From contig JAMPFQ010000006.1 of assembly GCA_023664345.1 (NCBI GenBank), forward strand, positions 1 through 64,000: 64,000 nt of DNA, read 5' to 3'. The notes under the pieces were generated by a model. The model searched no databases. It saw nothing but the letters and a program-made list of their open reading frames with translations, and had not been told where the DNA came from. The translations under genes and the position numbers were made by a program. Positions 1 through 8,913 of this stretch are shown here, piece by piece. Position 1 is the first letter of the stretch. Each line of letters begins with the position of its first letter. The stretch is from Lachnospiraceae bacterium (GTDB lineage Bacteria; Bacillota; Clostridia; Lachnospirales; Lachnospiraceae).

Positions 1-152
1 CGGGGAGATTTTATTTTGTCAAAGTTCAAATTTCATTCTCTATAGGAATGCTTTTGGTCTGATTTTGTAAAATTATATTGCATAAAATCTAATTTAGATT
101 GTACACAATTGATTTGCGTTTGTCAACCTTATTTCCCAAAATTTTGAAACAG

Positions 153-198
153 ATAGAAAAATGCCGGTAACAGTTCAGACAGCGCACTGAACTGTTAC
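153..198 (-). terminator. Hairpin followed by a T-run, likely terminator
   Basis: Arms 167-178 (GTAACAGTTCAG) and 187-198 form a perfect 12-bp stem with an 8-base loop. On the minus strand the stem is followed by CGGCATTTTT. It lies about 100 bases past the stop codon of the ATPase gene that ends at 299, so it would end that transcript. Confidence 0.55.
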
Positions 199-237
199 AA
201 ATGCCGCACATGTCCAAGATACGATCAGGAAGCAGAA

Positions 238-270
238 ACAGGGAACTGCACATTGCCCGCAGTTCCCTGT
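238..270 (-). terminator. Perfect 12-bp hairpin just after the ATPase stop codon
   Basis: Arms ACAGGGAACTGC (238-249) and its complement (259-270) enclose a 9-base loop. The T-run after it on the minus strand is poor (TTCTGCTTCC). It may be an mRNA-stabilising hairpin or a weak terminator working with the hairpin at 167-198. Confidence 0.4.
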
Positions 271-298
271 TCTCAAAATCACATCTGCATTTTTCACA

Positions 299-2035
299 TT
301 ACGCTCTCCGGTAGCGGTTCAGGCAGGAGTAAATCTCCTGGGGCCTGGGCATGGCGTAGCCGCCGGGGATGTAGCTGCCCTCCGCGAAAAATTCCAGGCC
401 CTTCTTTTCCAGCTGGGAAATGATGTACCCGGCGATTTCCGGCAGCGTCCGCTTGCCGTCGATCAGGTTCTCCACCGCATACTTCAGGATCAGGCCAAGG
501 GCAGCCGTCTGTTCACTGTCAATGATCTGCTCTATGTAGCGCAGATCCACAGTTTGTTTCCCCAGGGAAAAACCGTCCCGCCCCATCACCTTGACTTTCA
601 GGCGTTCATACTCGTCTTTTTTATACTCTCCCGAACGGTAATCCCGGCGGCGCACCACAGCGTCCCCGTCCTTGGTCATGATACGGCGGCTCTGGGGAAG
701 TTTAAATTCCGATACGGCATCTCCTGCATGTAAGGGGAAATCCCCACAGAGCGCCTTCGCTTTCTCCGTGATATCAATGGGACGGTAATTGTCCATCTGG
801 ATCACCGTGTCCGCAATATGGAAAAAGGCACCGGAACTTCCCGCCACCAAAATGGTGGATATCCCCGCTTTTTCATACAAGTCCCTTGCCCTGGACAAAA
901 ACGGGGTGATGGGCTCCTTGTCGGGACTCACCACGCTCTGCATGAACGCGTCCCGTACCATGAAATTGGTGGCGGAGGTGTCCTCGTCCAGCAAAAACAC
1001 CCTGCTGCCCGCCTCCATCCCCTCCACGATGCCCGCCGCCTGGGAGGTGCTCCCGCTGGCGTCATCGGTGGAAAAGCTGCGGGTGTCTTTCCTGTTTGGC
1101 AGGTCATTGATGAACAGGGAAATGTCCACATCCCTGATGAAACGACCATCCTCGGATCGCAGCTTCAGGGCGCTCTCCTTGGTGATCACATATTCCCTTC
1201 CGTCCCCCGCGATATGGTCGTACACGCCAAGTTCCAGTGCGTTCAAGAGGGTGGATTTGCCGTGATAGCCGCCTCCCACGATCAGCGTGATCCCCTCCGG
1301 AACGCCCATTCCGGTAATCGTTCCCTTGTGGGGCAGTTCCATGCTTATCCGCAGGGAATCCGGGGAGATGAACTTCACGGAATCCTTCATGGGACGGGAG
1401 GAAATGCCGCTCTCCCTGGGAAGCACCGCCTGATCCGCCACAAAAGCCGCCAGCTTTCTCTCTTTCAGCTGGCTCCTGATGTATGCCTGATCCTCCGCCA
1501 GTTCGATGGCCGCCTTTACGGCAGCGGCGTTCAGGTTCCGATAATAAAACGCCTTTTCCACGCACACCGGGAGATAATCAAACAAAATCTTCTCCAGTTC
1601 CCCCGCGTTGATGGTTCTGCCATTGGCGGGGAATCCCACCGCAAAACGCGCCGTGATCCCTGTCTTGCTGACCTCGCAGGCGGTACGGCAGAGCACCTCC
1701 TGGCCGCAGCGGGTCACCGAGATTAGGCCGCTCTTACCGGACCCCTTTGCCTTAAAGGTAAAATGGTTCACCTGGGCGCCGAACTGTCTCGCAAGATGAT
1801 CCGCCAGGGCATTCCTTGTGAGGGTGTCTTTCAGGCAGAACTCCGGAAAGCCCGCCGCTTTCATGGGCACGAAAACGCTCACATGGGAGGGGGCCGCAAA
1901 GGGATCACCCTGTACATGGTCGATATTCAGCTGATAACTGTTAAACTGATAGCTTCCCCGCAGCGCCTTGTACGCGGGGTAGCTTCTGTGGTCGATGCTC
2001 CTTAACTGGTTCTGTAAATCTCTTGATGATTTCAT
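299..2035 (-). CDS. ABC-class ATPase domain protein (COG3044 type)
   Basis: This 578-residue soluble protein resembles the 'predicted ATPase of the ABC class' family, whose cellular role is not established. A P-loop GGGYHGKST lies at residues 254-262, where the K binds the nucleotide phosphates. A Walker B strand VFLLDED lies near residue 355, with a serine-rich region (ASGSTSQAAG) before it in the place of an ABC signature. The N-terminal ~230 residues are the family-specific domain. The ATG at 2035 is preceded by GGGAGGT at good spacing. No membrane segment is seen and no transporter partner is adjacent, so export is unlikely. Confidence 0.8.
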   Translation of the reverse strand: MKSSRDLQNQLRSIDHRSYPAYKALRGSYQFNSYQLNIDHVQGDPFAAPSHVSVFVPMKAAGFPEFCLKDTLTRNALADHLARQFGAQVNHFTFKAKGSGKSGLISVTRCGQEVLCRTACEVSKTGITARFAVGFPANGRTINAGELEKILFDYLPVCVEKAFYYRNLNAAAVKAAIELAEDQAYIRSQLKERKLAAFVADQAVLPRESGISSRPMKDSVKFISPDSLRISMELPHKGTITGMGVPEGITLIVGGGYHGKSTLLNALELGVYDHIAGDGREYVITKESALKLRSEDGRFIRDVDISLFINDLPNRKDTRSFSTDDASGSTSQAAGIVEGMEAGSRVFLLDEDTSATNFMVRDAFMQSVVSPDKEPITPFLSRARDLYEKAGISTILVAGSSGAFFHIADTVIQMDNYRPIDITEKAKALCGDFPLHAGDAVSEFKLPQSRRIMTKDGDAVVRRRDYRSGEYKKDEYERLKVKVMGRDGFSLGKQTVDLRYIEQIIDSEQTAALGLILKYAVENLIDGKRTLPEIAGYIISQLEKKGLEFFAEGSYIPGGYAMPRPQEIYSCLNRYRRA

Positions 2036-2121
2036 GTGTTACCTCCCTCTCTATCTTTGCAAACCAAATTCATTTTCAACCAAAGCAAGGGTATCCTCAA
2101 TACTCCTGCTTTCGTCTCTGA

Positions 2122-2265
2122 CAGTCAAAGACCCCGCAGCAAGCTGACGGGGTATCAATCTTGCAACGCAGCAAGCTGCGGGGTATTTGACCCTCGCGGC
2201 ATTCGCCAAGGTCCAAGGGAATCATGATTCCCTGGACTTGTGGCTCATTGCCTGCGGGAATAACC
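2122..2265. repeat. Dispersed hairpin repeat, copy R1
   Basis: One member of a repeat family in this window. It starts AGTCAAAGACCCCGCAGC, carries GCGGCATTCGCC at 2197-2208, then a hairpin (2207-2240, core GGGAATCATGATTCCC), then TGGCTCATTGC and GCGGGAAT. The arms match copy R2 (17880-18010) almost base for base, while the hairpin between them is unrelated in sequence. It lies between the ATPase gene and the broken P-loop gene. Short open frames across it look like repeat translation, not genes. Confidence 0.75.
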
Positions 2266-2307
2266 CGAAAACCAGAATGGAGAAAAGAGTCGTAAATTAC
2301 AGGAGAA

Positions 2308-2693
2308 TTACTTTTCTCTGTCTGGTCTTTCAAAAAATCGATTCACTGATATATCAGGGTCAGCCAGCATAATCAGTACATGGTCATAGTCTGATATTTC
2401 TTTCAGTGTTTCTATGGAAATATTTGTGTCTACAAATGTCATTTCCCCTCTGGTACTCAATGTACTAAGGATTTGCAATTCCAGTATCTCACATTCCCTC
2501 GATACGCCTTTTACCCACGTTTCATATTCTTCCGGTGTTCGCCGGATGAAGTCGTGCCAATCCTGCAAATCCCTTGTATAGGTCAAACAGGAAAGCAAGC
2601 CTTTTTACCATCGTAGATTTTCCGGCATATGCCGTTCCGCTGATAAAAAATGTATTTTCAAATGTGATTTGATGATTTTTATGGGAAACATTA
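2308..2693 (-). pseudogene. Remnant of a small P-loop kinase-like gene, frameshifted and internally deleted
   Basis: Reading leftwards from about 2690, one frame encodes FENTFFISGTAYAGKSTMVK, a good Walker A (GTAYAGKST). The protein then continues in a different frame as LTYTRDLQDWHDFIRRTPEE and ends FFERPDREK at 2308. The two pieces look like the start and the middle-to-end of one small nucleotide-binding protein, with the shift near 2610 and the intervening part missing. No normal start codon is visible in the Walker A frame. It begins directly after the RelE-like stop codon and ends next to repeat R1. I cannot name the family. Confidence 0.6.
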
Positions 2694-2697
2694 GCTG

Positions 2698-3039
2698 TTA
2701 TTTTTTATACCGAAAAATTGTATATCTCATAAGTTCATTATCAATATCTCTTCCTGCATATATAACCCGGATTACCGTCACAAGTGCAGCCGTTTTATCA
2801 GAAATATAAAATACAAGATAATTGTCAACAGGCATTACCCGAAGTCCTTTTGCTTTCCAAGGTTCTTTTTCATATTGTCTGAATTTCTCCGGGAAATTTT
2901 CAAGCCCTATAATATGTCTCTCCAGTCTGTCAAGCAGCCCTGCCGCATTTTCTAAAGATTGCAATTCAAAAGCGATATACTCATAAATACCTCTCAAATC
3001 GGCATCAGCTTGTTCCGTAATAGCCACTTCATAAATCAT
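2698..3039 (-). CDS. RelE/ParE-family toxin
   Basis: This 113-residue protein has the size and pattern of type II toxins of the RelE/ParE superfamily. It starts MIYEVAITEQADADLRGIYEYIA and has the strand-rich core LRVMPVDNYLVFYISD ... VIRVIYAGRD typical of that fold. RelE members cleave mRNA on the ribosome and ParE members poison gyrase; sequence alone does not settle which applies. Its ATG overlaps the stop codon of the antitoxin gene by 4 bases, the usual coupled arrangement with the antitoxin first. Confidence 0.85.
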   Translation of the reverse strand: MIYEVAITEQADADLRGIYEYIAFELQSLENAAGLLDRLERHIIGLENFPEKFRQYEKEPWKAKGLRVMPVDNYLVFYISDKTAALVTVIRVIYAGRDIDNELMRYTIFRYKK

Positions 3040-3344
3040 ATCCTGTAATCCCTGCGCATATCTGCAAATGCTTGTTTTGCAGGCTTTGTTTTTCCTTCAA
3101 TCATGTCTGCATACCCTTTCTCAAGTTCCGCATTCAATTCCGTTTCTGAAAGTTCTGTTATATTGACAGGCTTTGTTCTTGGTATCTTTACATCAAAAGG
3201 AAGTCCTCTGTTTAAAATAATCTGCTTATAAAACATATTGATTGCACTGGATACCGGGATGCCAAGTGTTGATAAAATAGACTCTGCCTGTTCTTTTACC
3301 TCCGGTTCTATTCTTGCGTACAAATTAGCCGTTTTTGCTGCCAT
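3036..3344 (-). CDS. RelB/DinJ-family antitoxin
   Basis: The protein starts MAAKTANLYARIEPEVKEQA, a ribbon-helix-helix N-terminus typical of RelB/DinJ antitoxins, followed by SILSTLGIPVSSAINMFYKQ. I chose the ATG at 3344 because AGGAGAG lies just upstream; the open frame continues to 3416 without a ribosome site. It should bind its own promoter and neutralise the downstream toxin. About 102 residues is normal for the family. A promoter with a GTAC-flanked site lies immediately upstream. Confidence 0.87.
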   Translation of the reverse strand: MAAKTANLYARIEPEVKEQAESILSTLGIPVSSAINMFYKQIILNRGLPFDVKIPRTKPVNITELSETELNAELEKGYADMIEGKTKPAKQAFADMRRDYRI

Positions 3345-3375
3345 TACTTCATCTCTCCTTTTCAAAATATATCTT

Positions 3376-3404
3376 ATTGTACTATTATGTACGCACGAAA
3401 GCAA
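3376..3404 (-). promoter_or_regulatory. Likely promoter/operator of the toxin-antitoxin pair
   Basis: On the minus strand TTGCTT (3404-3399) and TACAAT (3381-3376) are 17 bases apart, about 30 bases before the antitoxin start. The sequence GTACTATTATGTAC (3379-3392), with matching GTAC ends, overlaps the -10 region and is a reasonable binding site for the ribbon-helix-helix antitoxin. Confidence 0.55.
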
Positions 3405-3464
3405 TACATATATCAAAATATTTTATAATCTATGTTTGTCTGCGTTAATGATAAGTTGTTGTGT

Positions 3465-6400
3465 TTACTGCTTCCTCTGATCCTTTTTCTTCAGCAAAGC
3501 CGACGTATCCAGTGCCTGCGACTCCTGCGCCCTGTCCGCCTTTTTCGGTTTCTTCCCTTTCTTTGCCTGACCGGAAGCCGCTGCCCGGCCTGCGTCATCC
3601 GCCCCGACAGAAACGCCTGCATCTGTTCCGGCAAAAGCGCCCGAAGCCGCGCCTGCTGAAAATTCCGCATCCTGCAACTTACCTGCCTCCGCCGCCGGGA
3701 TACCTGCCGCACTGCCCTGTGCTTTTCCGCGCTTCGTTCCGGCTCCTGCGCCTCCCTTGCGCTGCCCCAATCGCTGCGCAATCATGCGGTACAGCTTCGT
3801 ATCCTGGGGCAGGAAATGGAACCTGCGCAGCGCGATATCCAAAACAAACCACAAAACCGCCAGAAGGATCAGCCATTTTGTCAGTTCATACCGCTCCCTG
3901 GCATCACTCCGCCGCTGCTGCCAGAAATCCTCCTCAGGGGCAAGCATTCTTCCGTACCGTTCCACAAAGCCGGTGAACGTCCCGGTTCCCACATCAAATT
4001 TGTATTCGTCCGAGTATTGCACCGCCATGGCCGTGGTCACCGCATTGGTGATATTTCCGTCGTCCAGCCGCCGCACGCTCAAGTTATAGATACCGGTGAT
4101 GTCCGTATCCAGCTTTGCCTCATAGATCCCCGGAGCCGTGGCATGCAGGGGAGCCGTCTGCGTGTTGCCCTGGGGATCGGTATACACTGCCTCCACTTTC
4201 GTCTGTTCGCCGAAATCCAGCGCGTCATAGACGATGCTGGTATATCCCCCCGCAGTAGTCACATCCACCGTATCCTCACCGATGGAGGCATTGCCCACGC
4301 TGTAATCGATGATCCGCTTCCATAACTGCGCATAGTCGCTTTCCCCTGCGTAGCCCGCAGTCCACCGGCCAGTCACATCCGTATTCCAGGCCACGGTATG
4401 TCCCAGGCCATACTGCATCACCGTCAGCACCGGATCGTCTTTCTCGGAAGCGATCAGCACATGGGAGGCCGCCTTCGGCGTGGAACTGATATAGCCGTAA
4501 AGGAGCGGCCAGCCCTCCTCAAAAAGCCCCCTTGTGATCTCGTTGCCGCCATTCACCGCCAGGCTGAACGTGCCGTTCTGCAGATAGGTATCACCGCTCA
4601 AGAACACTTCCTGGGCAAAGATCTTCGGGATCTCCTCCGACATATCCGAGTAGTAATAACGGCCGCCGCACCTGTCCGCCAGCTGTTTCAGCAGCCTTGT
4701 GTCCGAACCCTGCCCTACCGCCACCGTGGACAGCGTTACGCCTGCCTCGGCATATCCCGCTGCGATATCGTTGAAATTGCTGCTCTCCCCCTGCCCGTCG
4801 GTCAAAAGGATCACATGTCGGATGCTCACATCGCATTCCGTCACGCCGTTCAACGCCGCCCATAAGGCAGGCTTTATGGTGGTCCCACCGCCCTCCGCGA
4901 TGGTCTCGATCTGTGCCTTGATGGTGTCCTTATCGGAAGCCTGCACAGGCTCCACCACCCAGCTGAAAGAATCGTCAAAGGTCACGACTCCCACATAGTC
5001 CGCACTGCGCATCTGATCCACCGCGGCCTCCGCAGCGGTGATGGCCAGATCCAGGTCCGTGGCGCCCGTTGCCGTCCTGGAACCCATGCTCCCCGAATGG
5101 TCGATGACCATGATCATGGCCATGGAGGGGATCTCATCCACGCCCCGCAGTTCCATATCCACCGGAAGCACAGTCTCCAGCACCGTTTCCCGGTAACCGC
5201 CCAGGGCATAGCTTTCCTCACCGCCCAGGCAGACCAGCCCGCAACCGTAATCTTTCACATAAGTCTCTATATTATCAAGAAAACCCTCCGGCAGGTCTGA
5301 CAGGTACACATTCTCCAGCAGAACGCTCTTATATTCCAGCAGTTCCTCCAGCGTGTCCGGCGCGTTGATGGCAGATACCACGCTATAATTGCTGCCCACG
5401 TTCCGGAGCAGATTCTCATACTGGCTGCTGTCCTCCCGCAGCCCCGACACCAGAAGCACCCTGGGCACGGAATCCACCACCGAATAGGCATGGTAGCTGT
5501 CATTTTCCCCGCAGGTATCTCCCGCAGCCACCACCCTGACCTCAAAGCTTTCCACGCTCTCGCCGGTGACTTTCTGCTGAAAGCGGAACTGATTACTGCC
5601 CCGGTTTAAGTGCACGTCATAGCCCGCCGTCTGCATGGTCCCCATCCAGACCTGAATCTGGGCATCGGTCTCATAATTGCTCTCCACCGTCACGGTCATG
5701 GAATAAGAATCGCCCTGGTACAGATAACTGGGCAGTTCCACATTTTCCACATAGGCATCCTGCCCCTGCCCGATGTCATAGACCAAGGCCAGAAGTTCCA
5801 CCTGCCTGGAGACCAGCGCGGAGGCGGTATCGGCAAGATTTCCCCTGGTCTCTTTGCCATCTGTTAAAATGACCACCCGCCCCGCTCCGTTCGCCGGGAT
5901 CATGACCAGCGCCCGGGACAAGGCGTCCTCGAAATTCGTGGCAGTCTTATCCGGCAGGGACATAATCTGTGAAAAACGATCCTCTTTCGTCAGGAACTGC
6001 TCCACCAGGGAATTTTTCCCAAACGTGACAATGCCGTACTGATCATTCCCGGGCATCTCTGTCAGGGCATGATCCAGCCAGGCTTCCATTTCCGGCAGGT
6101 TCCCGGCATTGCTGTTGGAGATATCCACCAGAAATATTGTGGTGTTGGCCCCGCTGCGCTTATTGACGGAAAAGCCAAACAGCGCCAGCAGGATCAAGAT
6201 TACGCCCACCCCGCGCACGATCAGGTAAAACTTGCCGCGATAACGCGTCTGGCGCACATACAGGATCCATTCCACAGCCATAAGGATCAGGACGACAGCC
6301 AGCGCTACGTTGCGAAGCTGCTTTTTCACAAGCCGGCTGCTGTACGCGCTCCGGTCAACGGTTCCCTCCGCCTCCGGACGTCCATCGGACTCTTTTGCGG

Positions 6401-8045
6401 CGGCAAAGCGCACCACATACGGTTCCGTGATCTCTCCCGCCGTCACAGAATACAGACCCGCTTTCTTCGTGTCCGCCACCAGCATGTCCACGTCAAAGTC
6501 CGCCTGGGGATGGAATGCCACAGCCTCCCCCGCCTCATAAATATTGTCCGCCAGCAGCGAGGTATCCCCCAGAAAACGGAGGGCATTGGCGATAAACACC
6601 GGGAATTCCGCCTTTAAGGGGAAATCCGATTCCCGGATGTCAAAGCCCACTGCCACTTCCTTGATGCCGTCATGCTCGCCGTAATAACCGGCGCACTGCT
6701 CGCCCGCCCACAGGAATCCGGTCCCCCAGGACGGGATCTCATACACCTTCGTCACGTTGACGCCAATCAGGAATGAGGACAGCCCCGCCGTCAGGTCGCA
6801 GTCCGTCACCGTGAGCATCACCCGCTCCGCTGTGCCGGTAGCGTTTTCCGTACCGCGGAATACCAGATAGTTTCCCGCAGGATCGCCCGCCGCTTCTGCA
6901 CTGTTGGCACTGATTCCCGCCTGGCTGCTTCCCGCTCCCGCATCATAAATACGGATCACCTGAGCATCCTCCGCAGGCGCACCGTCACTGTCCACCCTGG
7001 GCAGGCTCATCCCCGCAGCCGCCTGATACGCTTTTTCAATGTAAATGTTCCCCGTGCCCACCAGCACCGCGTCGATCCGGCTTGCCTGTGCGGGAATGGC
7101 ATACGCTGTATTATCCCTTTCCAGAGAATCCCTTTCATTGCTTCCCGCAAAGCGCACAGATCCGATCTCGCTGCGCAGTGCCTCCCCCTGCCATGCAAAG
7201 GGTTCAAAATAGCACAGAGCGGTCTCCCCTGCGGGAACCGTCAGCTGTCTGACCTCCAATAATCTATCGCCCTGATACAGGCTGACCTCCATGGAAGCTT
7301 CCGCGTCGCTGTAATTGGCGATACTGGACGCGCAGGTGATGAGGGGCGCCTGTTCCTCTCTCTCCACATGGGAAAGGAAATGATTCGCCACATTGCTCAC
7401 CGCGTGTCCCATCACAAGCACCTGCGCATCAAAATACCGGGAGAAACTCATGGCGTCCTCCGCCCCGCTGCCATCCGTGAACACGATCACTTCCGCTCCG
7501 GCGTCCCGGAGCGTTTCCACCACGCTCTCCGCATCGGACAGATCTCCCGATCCGTCACAGCACTCTATCTGCTCCAGCGCCGCATAAAGGCTGCTCTTGT
7601 CCTTTACCCCCACTGCCAGCAGCTCCGTTCCCATACAGTCGTTGGTGACGATGGAAAAAGCGGTCTCCTCCGAGGCTGCGATCATGTCCCTTATCTGCTC
7701 CAGGGCCTCCTCCATGCGCGTCCTGCCGTTTCCCGCGTCATGCTGCATACTGGCGCTGGTATCCAGCACAAGGATCACATTTCCTCTGCTCCTGCCCTCC
7801 CTGTGTATGTATGGCGACATCAGCGCCAGCACAAGCAGCAGCAGGATAAGGATCTGGAGATACATCAGGATATTGTGGACAAACTTTTCCAGAAACGTCC
7901 TGGACTGTTGGTTCCGGAATAGTTTTTCCCACAATAAATTCGAGGAGATCCTATAATCTTTCCCTCTCGGCTTTAACAGATATAAAACGATCACCACCGG
8001 AATCGACAGAAGCAGCGCCAGCGGCCATAAACTCTCAAATATCAT
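3465..8045 (-). CDS. Giant membrane protein with three von Willebrand A-type domains (BatA-like)
   Basis: The protein has 1526 residues. Two N-terminal membrane segments (about 5-25 and 58-80) match the BatA/aerotolerance N-terminal domain. A first VWA domain has the metal site DTSASM at residues 95-100. Further membrane segments lie near 600-650. A second VWA-like domain begins near 638 with DISNSN, a changed metal motif. A third near 975 has a full DHSGSM. A membrane segment (WLILLAVLWFVLDIALRRF) precedes a basic, low-complexity tail rich in Ala, Gly and Lys. BatA proteins are usually about 330 residues, so this looks like a fusion of several Bat-type units. With the DUF58 and MoxR genes it probably forms an envelope complex served by the AAA ATPase. 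Confidence 0.8.
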   Translation of the reverse strand: MIFESLWPLALLLSIPVVIVLYLLKPRGKDYRISSNLLWEKLFRNQQSRTFLEKFVHNILMYLQILILLLLVLALMSPYIHREGRSRGNVILVLDTSASMQHDAGNGRTRMEEALEQIRDMIAASEETAFSIVTNDCMGTELLAVGVKDKSSLYAALEQIECCDGSGDLSDAESVVETLRDAGAEVIVFTDGSGAEDAMSFSRYFDAQVLVMGHAVSNVANHFLSHVEREEQAPLITCASSIANYSDAEASMEVSLYQGDRLLEVRQLTVPAGETALCYFEPFAWQGEALRSEIGSVRFAGSNERDSLERDNTAYAIPAQASRIDAVLVGTGNIYIEKAYQAAAGMSLPRVDSDGAPAEDAQVIRIYDAGAGSSQAGISANSAEAAGDPAGNYLVFRGTENATGTAERVMLTVTDCDLTAGLSSFLIGVNVTKVYEIPSWGTGFLWAGEQCAGYYGEHDGIKEVAVGFDIRESDFPLKAEFPVFIANALRFLGDTSLLADNIYEAGEAVAFHPQADFDVDMLVADTKKAGLYSVTAGEITEPYVVRFAAAKESDGRPEAEGTVDRSAYSSRLVKKQLRNVALAVVLILMAVEWILYVRQTRYRGKFYLIVRGVGVILILLALFGFSVNKRSGANTTIFLVDISNSNAGNLPEMEAWLDHALTEMPGNDQYGIVTFGKNSLVEQFLTKEDRFSQIMSLPDKTATNFEDALSRALVMIPANGAGRVVILTDGKETRGNLADTASALVSRQVELLALVYDIGQGQDAYVENVELPSYLYQGDSYSMTVTVESNYETDAQIQVWMGTMQTAGYDVHLNRGSNQFRFQQKVTGESVESFEVRVVAAGDTCGENDSYHAYSVVDSVPRVLLVSGLREDSSQYENLLRNVGSNYSVVSAINAPDTLEELLEYKSVLLENVYLSDLPEGFLDNIETYVKDYGCGLVCLGGEESYALGGYRETVLETVLPVDMELRGVDEIPSMAMIMVIDHSGSMGSRTATGATDLDLAITAAEAAVDQMRSADYVGVVTFDDSFSWVVEPVQASDKDTIKAQIETIAEGGGTTIKPALWAALNGVTECDVSIRHVILLTDGQGESSNFNDIAAGYAEAGVTLSTVAVGQGSDTRLLKQLADRCGGRYYYSDMSEEIPKIFAQEVFLSGDTYLQNGTFSLAVNGGNEITRGLFEEGWPLLYGYISSTPKAASHVLIASEKDDPVLTVMQYGLGHTVAWNTDVTGRWTAGYAGESDYAQLWKRIIDYSVGNASIGEDTVDVTTAGGYTSIVYDALDFGEQTKVEAVYTDPQGNTQTAPLHATAPGIYEAKLDTDITGIYNLSVRRLDDGNITNAVTTAMAVQYSDEYKFDVGTGTFTGFVERYGRMLAPEEDFWQQRRSDARERYELTKWLILLAVLWFVLDIALRRFHFLPQDTKLYRMIAQRLGQRKGGAGAGTKRGKAQGSAAGIPAAEAGKLQDAEFSAGAASGAFAGTDAGVSVGADDAGRAAASGQAKKGKKPKKADRAQESQALDTSALLKKKDQRKQ

Positions 8046-8913
8046 AAATCACCCTTAAATCCTGGAACACCAGCTGGTTCCTGTCCCTGTCCGTATCGCA
8101 GAGCACATAGGCGCCCCTGCCGGAGGAACAGCCCTTTTTCATGCGTTCCATGAGCCGCTTCAGTTCCCGCTCATAATGGTCGATGGCCCTGGCGTCCACC
8201 GTCAGGCGCAGCCTGGATTCCGTCTCGGAGTCGATCAGGTTCAGCGTCCCCTCCAGCGCAATGCGAAGTTCCTCTCCGGCCAGCGTGTGCAGGATCACCG
8301 GACGCTGCTTGCAGTAATCCAGATATTGCAGCAGCTTCTCATAATCCGCGTTTTCCACATCCAACATAGCGGAATGCAAAAAATCGCTGATCAGCACCGT
8401 CACCCCCGGCCCCCTGCGCTGTATCTTCCTTACGGCGGAAAGCATGTCAGCCTCCCCGGAAAAGGTCAGCTTCTCCAGCCAGTGGAGCGCTTTGGCGAAC
8501 GCGTTTTTCCCGCCGCTTACGGAAAGCCCCTTCCCCATATCTTTCATATCGTAGAGCAGCAGCCTGTCCATGTTGTTCAACGCCAGGAAACTGACCACCG
8601 CCGCCAGATCTTTTGCCAGTTCCGCCTTGCTCCGCGCACCGTAGTCCATGGACGCGCTGGTATCGATCAGCACGGAGACCACCGCCTCCTTTTCCTCCAG
8701 GTACTCGCGGATATACAGCTTGTCCAGCCTGGCGTAGACATTCCAGTCCATGCGGCGCAGATCGTCCCCGGGCATATACTCCCGGAAATCCGAAAATTCC
8801 GCCGAGATACCTTTCTGCACCGACTTGCGGCTGCCGGACATATTCAGGCTGCTCTTATGGGACATCCGAAGTTTAAGCCTGGACAATGTGTCATAAAATT
8901 TTGAATCAAGCAT
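8035..8913 (-). CDS. DUF58-domain protein
   Basis: This 292-residue soluble protein has the DUF58 signature (FREYMPGDDLRRMDWNVYAR, near residues 45-65) followed by a VWA-like fold starting VLIDTSASMDYG. Family members almost always sit next to a MoxR ATPase and VWA membrane proteins, as here, and are thought to act with them in assembling or activating envelope proteins. The molecular role is unproven. The gene overlaps the VWA gene by 11 bases and the MoxR gene by 8 bases, so the three are translationally coupled. Confidence 0.87.
   Translation of the reverse strand: MLDSKFYDTLSRLKLRMSHKSSLNMSGSRKSVQKGISAEFSDFREYMPGDDLRRMDWNVYARLDKLYIREYLEEKEAVVSVLIDTSASMDYGARSKAELAKDLAAVVSFLALNNMDRLLLYDMKDMGKGLSVSGGKNAFAKALHWLEKLTFSGEADMLSAVRKIQRRGPGVTVLISDFLHSAMLDVENADYEKLLQYLDYCKQRPVILHTLAGEELRIALEGTLNLIDSETESRLRLTVDARAIDHYERELKRLMERMKKGCSSGRGAYVLCDTDRDRNQLVFQDLRVIYDI

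Larger units (their letters stand above)
1..298. other. Intergenic region without a gene
   Basis: I see no coding sequence with a plausible start here. The first 150 bases are AT-rich. The part nearest the ABC-class ATPase gene holds two perfect 12-bp hairpins, listed separately as terminator-like structures. Confidence 0.6.

Noticed and set aside
2097-2333. Minus-strand open frame of 78 codons overlapping repeat R1
   Set aside because: Its sequence is the translation of the repeat arms (IPAGNEP ... PRSLLRCK) and it matches the insert in the cohesin-like gene, so it is repeat sequence, not a gene.
4398-4865. Plus-strand open frames inside the giant VWA gene
   Set aside because: They are shadows of a long, well-supported minus-strand gene and lack recognisable domains.
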